Shown here: positions 1 to 9,134 of the stretch, piece by piece
Numbering within the stretch: position 1 is the stretch's first letter
Layout of the letters: every line of letters begins with the position of its first letter
DNA from: Saprospiraceae bacterium
GTDB lineage: Bacteria > Bacteroidota > Bacteroidia > Chitinophagales > Saprospiraceae
DNA length: 64,000 bases
NCBI GenBank assembly: GCA_016712145.1
Contig: JADJRO010000001.1
Span: forward strand, 2,790,501 to 2,854,500
Reading direction: 5' to 3'
The notes under the pieces: model-generated
What the model was told of the DNA's origin: nothing
The model's database searches: none
What the model saw: the letters and a program-made list of their open reading frames with translations, nothing else
Translations under genes and position numbers: made by a program

Positions 1-975
1 CTGCAAAGACTTTGGAATGCAGGCAAGGTATTCATTTCATATTATCTCTCTAATTTTATTAAAAGGCCTATTCACTGGGGACTTCCAATTGCAATCGCTG
101 TTGAACCGACAACAGCTTGTAATTTGCGGTGTCCACAGTGTCCCTCTGGATTGCGGAGTTTCAATCGACCAACCGGAAATCTTAAAATTCAGGAATTTAA
201 AAAATGGCTTGAACCAATAAAGAATAAAGTTTGGGCAGTCACTTTCTATTTTCAGGGGGAGCCCTTTATACACCCGGATGTTGAAGAAGGAATTTCCATT
301 GCACATAAATTTGGTTTGTACACCATGAGTTCTACCAATGGGCATTTTCTGGATAAACAGCGGGCAGAACGAATCATTCAATCCGGTTTAGACCGACTGA
401 TCATTTCTTTGGATGGCACCACCCAGGATATCTATGAAATTTATAGAAAGGAAGGCAATTTAGATAAGGTAACAGCTGGAATTCAAAACCTCGTAACCAT
501 GAAACGACAATTGAATTCAGCGACTCCGTATGTTATCATACAGTTTATCGTTATGAAATCAAATGAACATCAGATTTCGGATTTAAAAAAACTTGCAGCT
601 TCACTGGGGGTAGATGAACTTAAATTAAAAACGGCCCAAATTTATGATTTTGAAAATGGTTCGGATTTTATTCCAGAATCACAAGTTTATTCCCGTTACC
701 AGAAAAATGAAACAGGCCAATTTCAAATTAAAAATAAATTGAAAAACGGGTGTTGGAAACTTTGGCATGCCCCTGTAATTACCTGGGATGGGCAAGTCGT
801 ACCCTGTTGTTTTGATAAAGATGCCAGTCACCCATTGGGAAGTTTGAAAGATGATAATTTTCAAACAATTTGGAATGGGGGCGCTTACAAGAATTTCAGA
901 AAGCAAATTTGGTCCTCCAGAAAATCCGTAGACATTTGTAAGAATTGTACGGAAGGTACACGCGTTTGGATTTGA
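1..975 (+). CDS. Radical SAM/SPASM protein, 5' end outside the window
   Basis: The reading frame is open from base 1, so the true start lies left of the window. The radical SAM motif CX3CX2C (CNLRCPQC) sits at visible residues 40-47 and would bind the 4Fe-4S cluster that cleaves S-adenosylmethionine. It follows the usual strand ending in EPTTAC. The C-terminal part holds a SPASM-like cysteine set (GCW, VPCC and CKNC near the end), which in this family binds auxiliary Fe-S clusters and is typical of peptide- or protein-modifying enzymes. The substrate cannot be read from the sequence, and no precursor peptide gene is visible downstream. The next gene lies 315 bases away. An ATG-only start choice would cut off the cluster motif, so the gene must be longer than the first internal start suggests. 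Confidence 0.85.
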   Translation: MQRLWNAGKVFISYYLSNFIKRPIHWGLPIAIAVEPTTACNLRCPQCPSGLRSFNRPTGNLKIQEFKKWLEPIKNKVWAVTFYFQGEPFIHPDVEEGISIAHKFGLYTMSSTNGHFLDKQRAERIIQSGLDRLIISLDGTTQDIYEIYRKEGNLDKVTAGIQNLVTMKRQLNSATPYVIIQFIVMKSNEHQISDLKKLAASLGVDELKLKTAQIYDFENGSDFIPESQVYSRYQKNETGQFQIKNKLKNGCWKLWHAPVITWDGQVVPCCFDKDASHPLGSLKDDNFQTIWNGGAYKNFRKQIWSSRKSVDICKNCTEGTRVWI

Positions 976-1290
976 TTAACAGACTGTAAATGAAAGAATT
1001 GGCTCATTCTCAGGACTTATTTTAGCATTGATTAAGTCTAAAGACTATATATAAACACCAAGAAATCATAATTATATACATATAAAAAAATTAATTCTTT
1101 GATTATTAATCAATTAGAGCCAGTTTTAATTGGTTTATCATTAATTTCTTACGATCTTTGTTAGCTGCTTTTAATACAGGCAGCTACATATTTCAATATT
1201 TCAAATACCGGAATTTTATTTGCTTTTACTTAATTGAATTGAGTGAAAACAATATAAATAATTACGGATGGGCTGAAAAACAGGATATTT
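976..1290. other. Gene-free interval, AT-rich
   Basis: This gap of 315 bases separates the radical SAM gene from the TPR gene. It is very AT-rich. I see no reading frame with protein-like composition, no tRNA-like fold and no strong hairpin followed by a T run. A weak match to the Bacteroidota -7 box (GATCTTTG near 1153) is present but lacks the leading TA, so I do not call a promoter. Confidence 0.5.
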
Positions 1291-2325
1291 ATGATGCATG
1301 GCACGTTTTACAAAGTGATCATACAGGGAAAGTTTGAATTTGGTACTGAACGTTCATTTCAAAAGGTTTATCAACTTTTTAATCAACGCTCAGAGACACT
1401 TTATAAGAAAGAAATTCTCTTTAAAACCCCTGAAACAATCTTTTTCCCGGAAGACAAATCCTTAAATATTGGTCGGTTTATCGGCAATTCATCAGAAAAG
1501 GTTTGGAAAAACACAATCAGTTTAATTGAATATTGTGCTCAATTTTCACTTTCCGGCAGCATCAATGCCTGGATGACGGATAATGGTAAAATTTTGCATT
1601 ACTGTCATTTTGAACCATTAGGGGATAAAACCTCTGTGATGCTTTATCAAGAAGGTAAGAAAATGGCTGAACAAATTGGAAAAGAGCAAGAAGCCATTCA
1701 ATTATTAACAGAAGCAATTGAAAAACACGACCGGCATTCACAAGCTTATGAAAAAAGAGCTTACATCAATTTTCATCTTAAAAATTATGATGATGCCATT
1801 TATGATTTCAAAAAGAGCATCAAGTATGATTTTATGAATGCATCCTCGCATTACGGTCTTGCGCGGAGTCTGATGATAAAAAATGATTTGGAAGGAGCCA
1901 TTTCTGCATTGGAAGAAGCTACCAAGCAATCAATCGCACTGCAACCGCTTTATTGGGCATCGCGTCGCGTAAAGGGGAATTGTCATCTCGAATTGAATCA
2001 ATTTGAAAAAGCCGCATTTGAATACAAATTATTTATAACCAGGAATTTTCCTGAGAATGATCCAAATCTTAAATACTTGTCTAAGACTTGGTTTAATTAT
2101 GGGAAGTCGCTATTCGCATTAGGTCAGGTAGATGCTGCATTGGATGCATTTGATAAATCGCTTGAAAAGGCAGAATTAAATCCAGAAACCAATCAAGCTG
2201 AAGTGTTTATGCATCGTGGCATGGCTCGTAAAGCAGCAGGAAAGGCCGATTACATTCTCGATCTTCAAAAAGCAGCTGAACTGGGTTCCCAATCAGCCTC
2301 GCTTTTATTAGCAGAGCAAGCGTAA
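1291..2325 (+). CDS. Tetratricopeptide-repeat protein
   Basis: This 344-residue protein has no signal peptide and is probably cytoplasmic. The first ~125 residues are not recognised. From about residue 130 to 330 there are helical pairs with TPR spacing (for example AIQLLTEAIEKH, DAIYDFKKSIKYD, AALDAFDKSLEKA), about five repeats, which normally form a protein-binding superhelix. Two ATG codons start the frame (MM); either could be used. It precedes the PorE-like gene by 45 bases on the same strand, so co-transcription is possible. The partner and the process are unknown. Confidence 0.7.
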   Translation: MMHGTFYKVIIQGKFEFGTERSFQKVYQLFNQRSETLYKKEILFKTPETIFFPEDKSLNIGRFIGNSSEKVWKNTISLIEYCAQFSLSGSINAWMTDNGKILHYCHFEPLGDKTSVMLYQEGKKMAEQIGKEQEAIQLLTEAIEKHDRHSQAYEKRAYINFHLKNYDDAIYDFKKSIKYDFMNASSHYGLARSLMIKNDLEGAISALEEATKQSIALQPLYWASRRVKGNCHLELNQFEKAAFEYKLFITRNFPENDPNLKYLSKTWFNYGKSLFALGQVDAALDAFDKSLEKAELNPETNQAEVFMHRGMARKAAGKADYILDLQKAAELGSQSASLLLAEQA

Positions 2326-2370
2326 TTTTTTATAACAAATTTTTAGGTTTATTCGTTTCACCATTCTGAG

Positions 2371-4299
2371 ATGAAACTTTCATTTATTTTTTTGATCCAC
2401 TTTATTTTATTGTACAATCTGCCTGCGCAGGATGTGATCACTTCAAAGAATGCAAGCAAGTCAGAGCTAAAATTATATCAAAAAGCTGTACAGCATTATC
2501 AAAGCAACCAGTTTGAAGAAGCAATTAAGTTATTTGAAAAATTAATTGTTCAAAATCCTAAATTTATTGATGCACAGTTGCAATTAGCATCTGTTTGTTA
2601 TGATATCAAAGATTATTCCTGCGCTTCAACGCATTTTAATCAGGTGCTAGCTTTGGATTCATTGTTTAATCCTAAAGTTTATTATACCCAGGCATTGTGT
2701 CAATACCAATTGGATTTATTTAATGAAGCTGAACAAAATTTACTTCGTTTTATAGAACTGGATACAGTCCATAAAGAGTTGTTGTCAAAAGCACGCATGC
2801 TGTTACCTAAATTGCATTTCGCTGATTCTGCTTTCAAATATCCGTTGAAACTCGTTCCAAAACCGATCATTAAACTTAATACAGAATTCTCAGAGTATCT
2901 TCCAAGCCTGACTGCGGATGCTAAAATGATGGTCTTTACACGAAGAACAAAATTTAATGATGAAGATTTATATATCAGTCATTTTGAAAATAATGAATGG
3001 ACTCCAGCGGAACCGATTGATGAATTGAATTCACCAAATAATGAAGGCTCACCTGCAATTTCCCCGGATGGATTAAGTTTAGTTTTCACTTCGTGTGATC
3101 GCATCAATTCATATGGAGGCTGCGATTTATACATCAGCTATTTTAAATCTGATCATTGGACAGAACCAATTAATATGGGTGAAAAAATTAATACAGCAGC
3201 TTACGAATCTCAGGCTTGTTTTAGTTCGAATGGATCCAGTATTTTTTTTACCAGCAATAGAAAAGGCACCTTGGGTGGATTTGATATTTGGTACAGCAAA
3301 CGCAAAGAAGACCGGTCCTGGTCTATGGCAAAAAATTTAGGCCATGCGATCAATTCTACCGGCAATGAAGACTGTCCCTTTGTACATCCCAATGGAGGAA
3401 TTTTATATTATTCAAGTGATTTTTATCCGGGCATGGGTGGTAAAGATTTATTTTATTCAAAACTTTCTGAACAGGGCCAGTGGCAAGGTCCAGTAAATCT
3501 GGGATATCCTATCAATTCAAAAGGAGACGAATCTTCTTTTATTGTGTATCCTGATGGAAAACATGCTTGCTTTGCAAGTGACCAAAATCATTTTAATCAA
3601 GTTGATCAGAAACTCCGGTTTAATTTAGACTTATTTGAATTGGAATTGCCTGAGCATTTGCATGTAACACCTTCGAGTTATGTTGAGCTGTTTATAAGTG
3701 ATATCAATACCAATAAACCCGTTGCTACAACCATAAATGTATTTGATTTGAAAAACAAAAGAATTTATTTTAGCAAGGAACTTGAAACAACAGGTCATGT
3801 ATTAATTTCTGTTCCTACTGGAGCGGACTATGCCTTGCACGTTTCAAATCCGGATTACGTCTTTGAACCGGATCAATTTCGATGCAGTGAAGTTCGTTTA
3901 ATTTATAATCCATTAGTAATCTATAAAAAGCTTAGAAAAGTGGATCAAACAAACTCAAAACCAATCGTTCTGAAAAATATCTTTTTTGAATCAGGTTCTG
4001 ATAAATTGAAGCATGAAAGTTTTTTTGAATTGGATGAACTCATTCATTTTTTGCGAAACCAGAAAAACATGAAATTGAAAATAACTGGCCATACAGATGA
4101 CGTGGGTTCTGTTGAAGATAACCTGCTATTATCTAAGAACAGGGCACAATCGGTAACCAATTATTTAATTAAAAATGGAATCGAATCCGGACGGCTGATT
4201 TTTGATGGGAAAGGGGAATCAAATCCTATCGAACCAAATGACACGGAAGCTGGACGTTACCAAAACCGAAGGATTGAATTTGAAATACTTCAACCATGA
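2371..4299 (+). CDS. PorE-like TPR, PD40 propeller and OmpA domain protein
   Basis: An N-terminal signal peptide (about residues 1-19, ending LPAQ) is followed by TPR helices (30-155). Next come repeated PD40/WD40-like propeller blades (170-430; motifs such as SPAISPDG, FSSNGSSIFFTSNR and GGFDIW), a carboxypeptidase-regulatory-like beta domain (about 440-520) and a C-terminal OmpA peptidoglycan-binding domain (530-642; GHTDD and LSKNRAQSV are intact). This order is that of PorE, a periplasmic part of the type IX secretion machine tied to the cell wall. Bacteroidota carry many paralogues with this architecture, so a direct role in T9SS is only likely. Its stop overlaps the start of rlmD (ATGA), which indicates a shared transcript. 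Confidence 0.8.
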   Translation: MKLSFIFLIHFILLYNLPAQDVITSKNASKSELKLYQKAVQHYQSNQFEEAIKLFEKLIVQNPKFIDAQLQLASVCYDIKDYSCASTHFNQVLALDSLFNPKVYYTQALCQYQLDLFNEAEQNLLRFIELDTVHKELLSKARMLLPKLHFADSAFKYPLKLVPKPIIKLNTEFSEYLPSLTADAKMMVFTRRTKFNDEDLYISHFENNEWTPAEPIDELNSPNNEGSPAISPDGLSLVFTSCDRINSYGGCDLYISYFKSDHWTEPINMGEKINTAAYESQACFSSNGSSIFFTSNRKGTLGGFDIWYSKRKEDRSWSMAKNLGHAINSTGNEDCPFVHPNGGILYYSSDFYPGMGGKDLFYSKLSEQGQWQGPVNLGYPINSKGDESSFIVYPDGKHACFASDQNHFNQVDQKLRFNLDLFELELPEHLHVTPSSYVELFISDINTNKPVATTINVFDLKNKRIYFSKELETTGHVLISVPTGADYALHVSNPDYVFEPDQFRCSEVRLIYNPLVIYKKLRKVDQTNSKPIVLKNIFFESGSDKLKHESFFELDELIHFLRNQKNMKLKITGHTDDVGSVEDNLLLSKNRAQSVTNYLIKNGIESGRLIFDGKGESNPIEPNDTEAGRYQNRRIEFEILQP

Positions 4300-5702
4300 G
4301 AAAAAAATCAATCCGAAGAGAAATCGTGCATGTAACAGGAATTGCACACAAAGGAGCTGCTGTGGGTCGCACTGCAGAAGGCCTGGTTGTTTTTGTGGAC
4401 CACGCAATTCCGGGGGATCAGGTAGAAGTAATACTCACAAAAAAGCGCAAGGGGGTTTGGCAGGGTAAAACAGAAACTATCTTAATGCCATCACCTCATC
4501 GGGTAGAGCCTGTATGTGCCCATTTTGGAATTTGTGGAGGTTGCAGTTGGCAGCATTTGAATTATGCAGAACAATTGAATCAAAAGCAAACGGTTGTTTA
4601 TGATGCATTAACCCGCATTGCAAAGATTGATCAGGCCTTATTTGAACCCATTTTAGGTGCATCTCAAACCGAATTTTATCGAAATAAACTGGAGTTTACG
4701 TTTTCTAATAAACGATGGCTTACAGAAGAGGAATTGCATACCGAACTGGCAGATTCAGATAAACTTGCTCTGGGATTTCATCGACCGGGTAATTTTAATA
4801 AAGTGGTGGACATTCAGAAATGCTATTTGCAATCTGATCGCTCGAATGATATAAGAAATTTTATTAAAGATTTTGCAGTCCAGCAAGCATGGGATTTTTA
4901 CAATATTCATGAGCAAAAAGGATATTTGAGAAACCTGATTATCCGAAGCAATTCTCAAAATAACATCATGTGTATTTTGGTAACCGCTTTTGATGACCAG
5001 GAAAAATTGGATGCCCTTCTTGAGGTGTTACCTAAAAAATTTCCGGAAATTGTAAGTTTTTATAAAGTTATTAATCCAAAACGAAACGATAGTTTGTTTG
5101 ACTTGAATTTTGTAAAAGTATTTGGACAAGATTACCTGACTGAACAAATGGACCATGTAAATTTTCTAATTGGTCCAAAATCCTTTTTTCAGACAAATAC
5201 ACGTCAAGCAACTGAACTGTATCGAATCGTTAAAGACTTTTGTTCATTAAAAGGAACTGAAACTGTGTATGACTGGTATTGTGGAGTTGGAAGTATTGGC
5301 ATTTATTTGGCAAATTCTGCGCGACAAATTGTTGGAGTGGATGAAATTGGCGAAGCAATTGAAGATGCTCGTCTAAATGCAGACGCCAATCAATTATTAA
5401 ATTGCAGTTTTTTTCATTCTGACGCAAAAGATATTTCAATTGAAAATCTAGTAGCATCTTATGGAAAACCAGATGTAGTTATCGTCGATCCACCCAGGGC
5501 CGGATTGCATGAAAAAGTTATTGAACATCTCAAGCAATTACAGCCTGAAACTTTGGTATACGTCAGCTGTAATCCAGGGACACAGGCTCGTGATCTTGCT
5601 TTATTGAAGGAAAATTATCAAGTTATAAAAATTAAACCAGTTGATTTGTTTCCGCATACCAACCATATAGAAAGTGTGGCCTTATTATCTTTGCACAAAT
5701 GA
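4296..5702 (+). CDS. rlmD: 23S rRNA (uracil-5-)-methyltransferase RlmD/RumA family
   Basis: This 468-residue enzyme of the TrmA/RumA family transfers a methyl group from S-adenosylmethionine to C5 of a uridine in 23S rRNA. Residues 1-65 form a TRAM-like RNA-binding domain. Cys74, Cys80 and Cys83 (CAHFGICGGC) are the first three ligands of the family's 4Fe-4S cluster. The Rossmann part shows the SAM site (DWYCGVGSIG), the VDPPRAG loop and the catalytic cysteine motif YVSCNP. It overlaps the upstream OmpA gene and the downstream small gene by ATGA on both sides, so the three are translationally coupled. RlmD is the usual name for the single family member in Bacteroidota, but the exact uridine (U1939 or U747) is not proven by sequence. 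Confidence 0.9.
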   Translation: MRKKSIRREIVHVTGIAHKGAAVGRTAEGLVVFVDHAIPGDQVEVILTKKRKGVWQGKTETILMPSPHRVEPVCAHFGICGGCSWQHLNYAEQLNQKQTVVYDALTRIAKIDQALFEPILGASQTEFYRNKLEFTFSNKRWLTEEELHTELADSDKLALGFHRPGNFNKVVDIQKCYLQSDRSNDIRNFIKDFAVQQAWDFYNIHEQKGYLRNLIIRSNSQNNIMCILVTAFDDQEKLDALLEVLPKKFPEIVSFYKVINPKRNDSLFDLNFVKVFGQDYLTEQMDHVNFLIGPKSFFQTNTRQATELYRIVKDFCSLKGTETVYDWYCGVGSIGIYLANSARQIVGVDEIGEAIEDARLNADANQLLNCSFFHSDAKDISIENLVASYGKPDVVIVDPPRAGLHEKVIEHLKQLQPETLVYVSCNPGTQARDLALLKENYQVIKIKPVDLFPHTNHIESVALLSLHK

Positions 5703-6082
5703 ATGTAGATTTTGAAAAATACCTTCAACTTGAGGACGATTTAAGGCGATACCGAAAAGCTTTAAACGAAGCCCTTGAAATCATGCTTGACCAGGAAGTC
5801 AGCAACTATCCGATTTTTATAATTCACCAACAGGAATTAGAAATGGGGGTCAAATTGATTGAAGCCGGACCCGAAACCGGAATTTGGTCTGTGCATGCGT
5901 CCAGCCTGGAAGAATTTGTAGTGAAAAGCCTTATAGAAGAAGAAAAAATTTCAGAATTCCAGAAAATTTATAAAAATCATTCTAATCACTTTTGCATTTT
6001 TGTTTTATCCGAATTAGGAGCGCAGTTTATTTATTATCCACGTACAGATCAACTTTATACAGAATATGGAAATCTTAATTGA
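5699..6082 (+). CDS. Conserved small protein of unknown function
   Basis: This 127-residue soluble protein has no signal peptide or membrane segment. It has an N-terminal helix rich in charged residues (KYLQLEDDLRRYRKALNEAL) followed by an alpha/beta region. It starts inside the rlmD stop codon (ATGA) and itself overlaps the start of the HPt-like gene by 17 bases, which indicates one operon. I do not recognise the family. Codon use and composition match the neighbours, and the dense overlaps support it being a real gene. Confidence 0.7.
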   Translation: MNVDFEKYLQLEDDLRRYRKALNEALEIMLDQEVSNYPIFIIHQQELEMGVKLIEAGPETGIWSVHASSLEEFVVKSLIEEEKISEFQKIYKNHSNHFCIFVLSELGAQFIYYPRTDQLYTEYGNLN

Positions 6083-6410
6083 TCTGAAACTCATTCGGGA
6101 AATTGTTTTCAGAGATGATCAACTTTTGAAGGAAATGTTGGATGAATGGATTCAAGATTCAGATTTAAAAATGAATGCAATTTTGGAAATGGTAAAAGCA
6201 AATCATACTGAAAGACTTTTTAATAAGATTCATGAATTAAAGACCAATTTTTCTATGATTCATTGTCCACAGGGAATTCAAAGTTGTGAACAGATCATTG
6301 GATTCATAGAAAGACAAGATGCTTTAGATACTTTAGAATTAAATCAACTTAAGTTGATTCTATCTAATGTAAAAAAACAATTGCTAAATCAAATCGAACA
6401 CATAAAATGA
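6066..6410 (+). CDS. HPt-domain-like histidine phosphotransfer protein
   Basis: This 114-residue all-helical protein fits a stand-alone HPt domain. The motif HELKTNFSMI at residues 56-65 matches the HPt pattern HxLKGxxxxxG, with His56 as the predicted phospho-acceptor and Leu58-Lys59 conserved. The glycine that normally follows the lysine is Thr. HPt proteins relay phosphate between hybrid kinases and response regulators, but no kinase or receiver gene lies in this window. It starts 17 bases inside the upstream gene and ends overlapping rmlA by ATGA. The family call is moderate because the domain is short and divergent. Confidence 0.6.
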   Translation: MEILIDLKLIREIVFRDDQLLKEMLDEWIQDSDLKMNAILEMVKANHTERLFNKIHELKTNFSMIHCPQGIQSCEQIIGFIERQDALDTLELNQLKLILSNVKKQLLNQIEHIK

Positions 6411-7297
6411 AAGGAATTATACTAGCTGGAGGATTGGGTACCCGTTTATATCCTCTTACATTGGCGATGAGTAAGCAGCTAATGCCTATTTACGACAAAC
6501 CGATGATTTATTATCCATTGTCAACCCTGATGCTGGCCGGCATCCGGGAAGTATTGATCATTTCAACTCCAAAGGATTTGCCCCATTTTAAAGAACTATT
6601 GAAAGATGGTTCCCAGTTGGGTATGAAAATTAGTTATAAAGAACAGTTAGTGCCAAATGGTTTGGCCCAGGCTTTTGTTTTGGGTAAAGAATTTATTGGG
6701 AAAGACCCGGTTTGTTTGATTTTGGGAGACAATATTTTTTACGGCCATAAAATTCCAGATCTACTAAAAGCAAGTTCTGATCCTAGCGGTGGGGTAATTT
6801 TTGCGTATCCGGTTGCAGACCCGGAGCGTTATGGAGTTGTTGAATTTGATGATGATCTCAACGCCATTTCAATTGAAGAAAAACCTGAGAATCCAAAATC
6901 ACATTTTGCAGTACCCGGAATTTATTTTTACGATAACAGCGTGGTATTCATTGCTGAAAATTTAAAACCTTCTGCCAGGGGAGAATATGAAATTACTGAT
7001 GTCAATATAGAATATCTGAAGGCAAAGAAACTTAAAGTTTCTGTGCTGGGTCGTGGGGTTGCATGGTTAGATACAGGGACCCATGAATCGCTCATGCAGG
7101 CATCGCAATTTATTCAGGTTATTGAACAAAGACAAGGATTAAAAATAGGATGTATTGAAGAAGTAGCGTATCTCATGGGCTTTATAAATATTGAACAATT
7201 GTATGAGCAAGCCTATTTATTGCGCAAAAGTACCTATGGGGAATATCTCATGAAAATCATAAAAATGACCGGATATGTATTTCCGACCCAGGAATAA
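6407..7297 (+). CDS. rmlA: Glucose-1-phosphate thymidylyltransferase
   Basis: RmlA (RfbA) makes dTDP-glucose from glucose-1-phosphate and dTTP, the first step toward dTDP-rhamnose and related sugars of surface polysaccharides. The nucleotide-binding signature GGLGTRLYPLT is at residues 8-18. It is followed by KQLMPIYDKPM, the LILGDNIFYG metal/nucleotide loop and the EEKP motif. The length of 296 residues equals the family norm. It overlaps the HPt-like gene by ATGA. rmlB, rmlC and rmlD are not adjacent, so the pathway must be completed elsewhere. The alternative of a UTP-using GalU-type enzyme is unlikely given these motifs. Confidence 0.92.
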   Translation: MKGIILAGGLGTRLYPLTLAMSKQLMPIYDKPMIYYPLSTLMLAGIREVLIISTPKDLPHFKELLKDGSQLGMKISYKEQLVPNGLAQAFVLGKEFIGKDPVCLILGDNIFYGHKIPDLLKASSDPSGGVIFAYPVADPERYGVVEFDDDLNAISIEEKPENPKSHFAVPGIYFYDNSVVFIAENLKPSARGEYEITDVNIEYLKAKKLKVSVLGRGVAWLDTGTHESLMQASQFIQVIEQRQGLKIGCIEEVAYLMGFINIEQLYEQAYLLRKSTYGEYLMKIIKMTGYVFPTQE

Positions 7298-7301
7298 GCA
7301 A

Positions 7302-7330
7302 TTTGGCATACCGTTTTTATAGTAGATTTG
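7302..7330 (+). promoter_or_regulatory. Predicted Bacteroidota promoter for the DUF4153 gene
   Basis: TTTG at 7302-7305 and TAGATTTG at 7323-7330 match the -33 and -7 boxes (TTTG / TAnnTTTG) of the primary sigma factor of Bacteroidota, with a 17-base spacer. The start codon is 34 bases downstream. The same box pair and spacing occur upstream of mreB. Confidence 0.5.
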
Positions 7331-7364
7331 GACGAATTTACTTATTTACTTAAATGGAATTCTT

Positions 7365-8522
7365 ATGAAATGGTCAGATTTTTCAATTCCAGTCATTTGG
7401 GATAATGCTAAAGATGTTATTTTAAGATTTCCACTTGCTGCACTGTGTGCTGTTGGATTTACTTTGTTAGCAATTAACCAAATTGATACTGGAGTGGATC
7501 ATTCTACAATTTGGAAACAGCGACTGATGTTTACGCTGGGTACCGGTTTGCCCCTGATGATTGGACTGCATGCCTGTTGTGAATTGTATTCAAAATCAGT
7601 CATTCAAAAATACCTGATCTTAGGTTCAGGAATTGCTTTGTTGTTGTTAATTTATTTTGCAATTGCTCCGGATTTTGAATTTGAGCATTTGCGACGTCCG
7701 ATTCGTTTTCTTTCAATATTTTTAATTTTTCATCTGTTCGTATCGGTAGTCCCATTTTTAAAACCAAATGCTCCATTTGAGTTTTGGGAATACAATAAAA
7801 ATTTACTAATCCAATGGTATATCGGTGCATTTTATACCTTGGTAATTTATTCAGGACTTGCCATTGCATTGGTTGCAGTGGATCAGTTGTTTGAAATTCA
7901 TATTGATGGAAAATTGTATATCTATATCTTCTTTATTATTGCTTTTTTTTACCATCCTTTCTTTTTTTTAAGCGGCTACCCAGTATTTAATTTAAAAACT
8001 GAAGACAAAGTAGAATGGATCAAAGCGCTAAAGGTTTTGGTCAATTACATTCTGATTCCAATGAGCATGCTTTACTTTGTAATATTATATGCTTTTGGAT
8101 TTAAAATTTTAGCAAACTGGCAATTGCCTCATGGATGGGTTTCTTCTCTGGTCCTTGGTTTTTCTGGAGTTGGAATATTCAGTTTTCTTTTAAATTTTAA
8201 ATTAGCAGATTTATATGAAAACAAGTTATCTCGTTTTTATAAAAAATATTTTTATTACGGACTATTACCCCTGGTCTTCTTGCTTTTTGTAGCTATCTAT
8301 CGGCGACTTTCAGATTATGGGTTTACGCCGCCCCGATATTTTGTACTCATAACAGGGATTTGGTTGTTAGGAATTTGTGTCTATTTTATATTTTCAAAAA
8401 AAGATAATATCAAATGGATTCCATTAAGTTTAATGGGATTTTTAATCGTTGGAACCATGAGTCCAATAGATGCTTTCGAAACTACAGTCCGCAATCAGAA
8501 GCATCGAATCAAAAAAAGTTAG
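7365..8522 (+). CDS. DUF4153 membrane protein, N-terminal part (frameshifted gene)
   Basis: This is an inner-membrane protein of the DUF4153 family with about ten hydrophobic segments over 385 residues. The frame stops at 8520-8522, directly after a run of seven A (8511-8517). Family members are close to 590 residues and continue with a soluble C-terminal region. That region is found here in the -1 frame (8511-9127). Reading eight A instead of seven would give a continuous protein (…HRIKKKLEALQL…) of about 588 residues. So this is either a broken gene, an assembly error in a homopolymer, or slippage. The function of DUF4153 proteins is not known. A promoter is predicted at 7302-7330. Confidence 0.75.
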   Translation: MKWSDFSIPVIWDNAKDVILRFPLAALCAVGFTLLAINQIDTGVDHSTIWKQRLMFTLGTGLPLMIGLHACCELYSKSVIQKYLILGSGIALLLLIYFAIAPDFEFEHLRRPIRFLSIFLIFHLFVSVVPFLKPNAPFEFWEYNKNLLIQWYIGAFYTLVIYSGLAIALVAVDQLFEIHIDGKLYIYIFFIIAFFYHPFFFLSGYPVFNLKTEDKVEWIKALKVLVNYILIPMSMLYFVILYAFGFKILANWQLPHGWVSSLVLGFSGVGIFSFLLNFKLADLYENKLSRFYKKYFYYGLLPLVFLLFVAIYRRLSDYGFTPPRYFVLITGIWLLGICVYFIFSKKDNIKWIPLSLMGFLIVGTMSPIDAFETTVRNQKHRIKKS

Positions 8523-9127
8523 AAGCTTTGCAATTGATGGAAGCCGGTCGAATGAAATCTGATTTAAGCAGCTTGTCGGTTAATGACAAAGAGCAAATAA
8601 AGGAAATGATGCGTGAAATCAAAAGCATCGGAGCACTTGAAGATTTGTCTGATATCATACCTTCGAAAATTGTGATGGACAGTTTAAAAATCAATCAGGA
8701 TGAATATGCATTGTTTGAAAAGTTGGGTTTAATAGATAGCACCCAAATGGACGCATCGCAATCACAAACCCGATATTTGTCTTATTATGATCGCAACAGC
8801 ATTCCATTAATACCTGCGGAATGGTTATTTGTTGTGGATTTAAGTGATGGATCAATTCAAGACAGTATTCAGTTGGAAGGACAGCTTTGCAAATGTCTTA
8901 TTTTAAATACTGTTGTAAAGGATTCAATTTCTTTAGAATCCCTTGTATCAAAATTAGAGGCTAATTATTCAGATGAACATGCGAATACACTTTTAGAAAA
9001 ACCAGTTGACTTAGAGTCCAGCCGATTTAAATATCGTTTTTTTCTAAAAAATATTAACTACGAAAAAAAGCGGGATGCCTATGTTATTAATTATCTAAAC
9101 GGATTTCTATTGTGTTCAAAAAAATGA
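8414..9127 (+). CDS. DUF4153 protein, C-terminal part (in the -1 frame)
   Basis: The open frame runs from 8414, but only the part from about 8511 (QKKLEALQLMEAGRM onward) looks like protein. The first ~33 codons are the shadow of the upstream membrane segment. The region is soluble and helical (LSSLSVNDKEQIKEMMREI), then mixed alpha/beta, and corresponds to the extracytoplasmic tail of DUF4153 proteins. It needs a frame change at the A7 run (8511-8517) to join the N-terminal part. Nothing suggests independent translation: there is no plausible start at the join. Confidence 0.6.
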   Translation: MDSIKFNGIFNRWNHESNRCFRNYSPQSEASNQKKLEALQLMEAGRMKSDLSSLSVNDKEQIKEMMREIKSIGALEDLSDIIPSKIVMDSLKINQDEYALFEKLGLIDSTQMDASQSQTRYLSYYDRNSIPLIPAEWLFVVDLSDGSIQDSIQLEGQLCKCLILNTVVKDSISLESLVSKLEANYSDEHANTLLEKPVDLESSRFKYRFFLKNINYEKKRDAYVINYLNGFLLCSKK

Positions 9128-9134
9128 TAAAAGC

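Noticed and set aside
8414..8510. N-terminal part of the 237-codon frame as real protein
   Set aside because: It is the out-of-frame reading of the DUF4153 membrane segment; similarity starts only at the A7 run.
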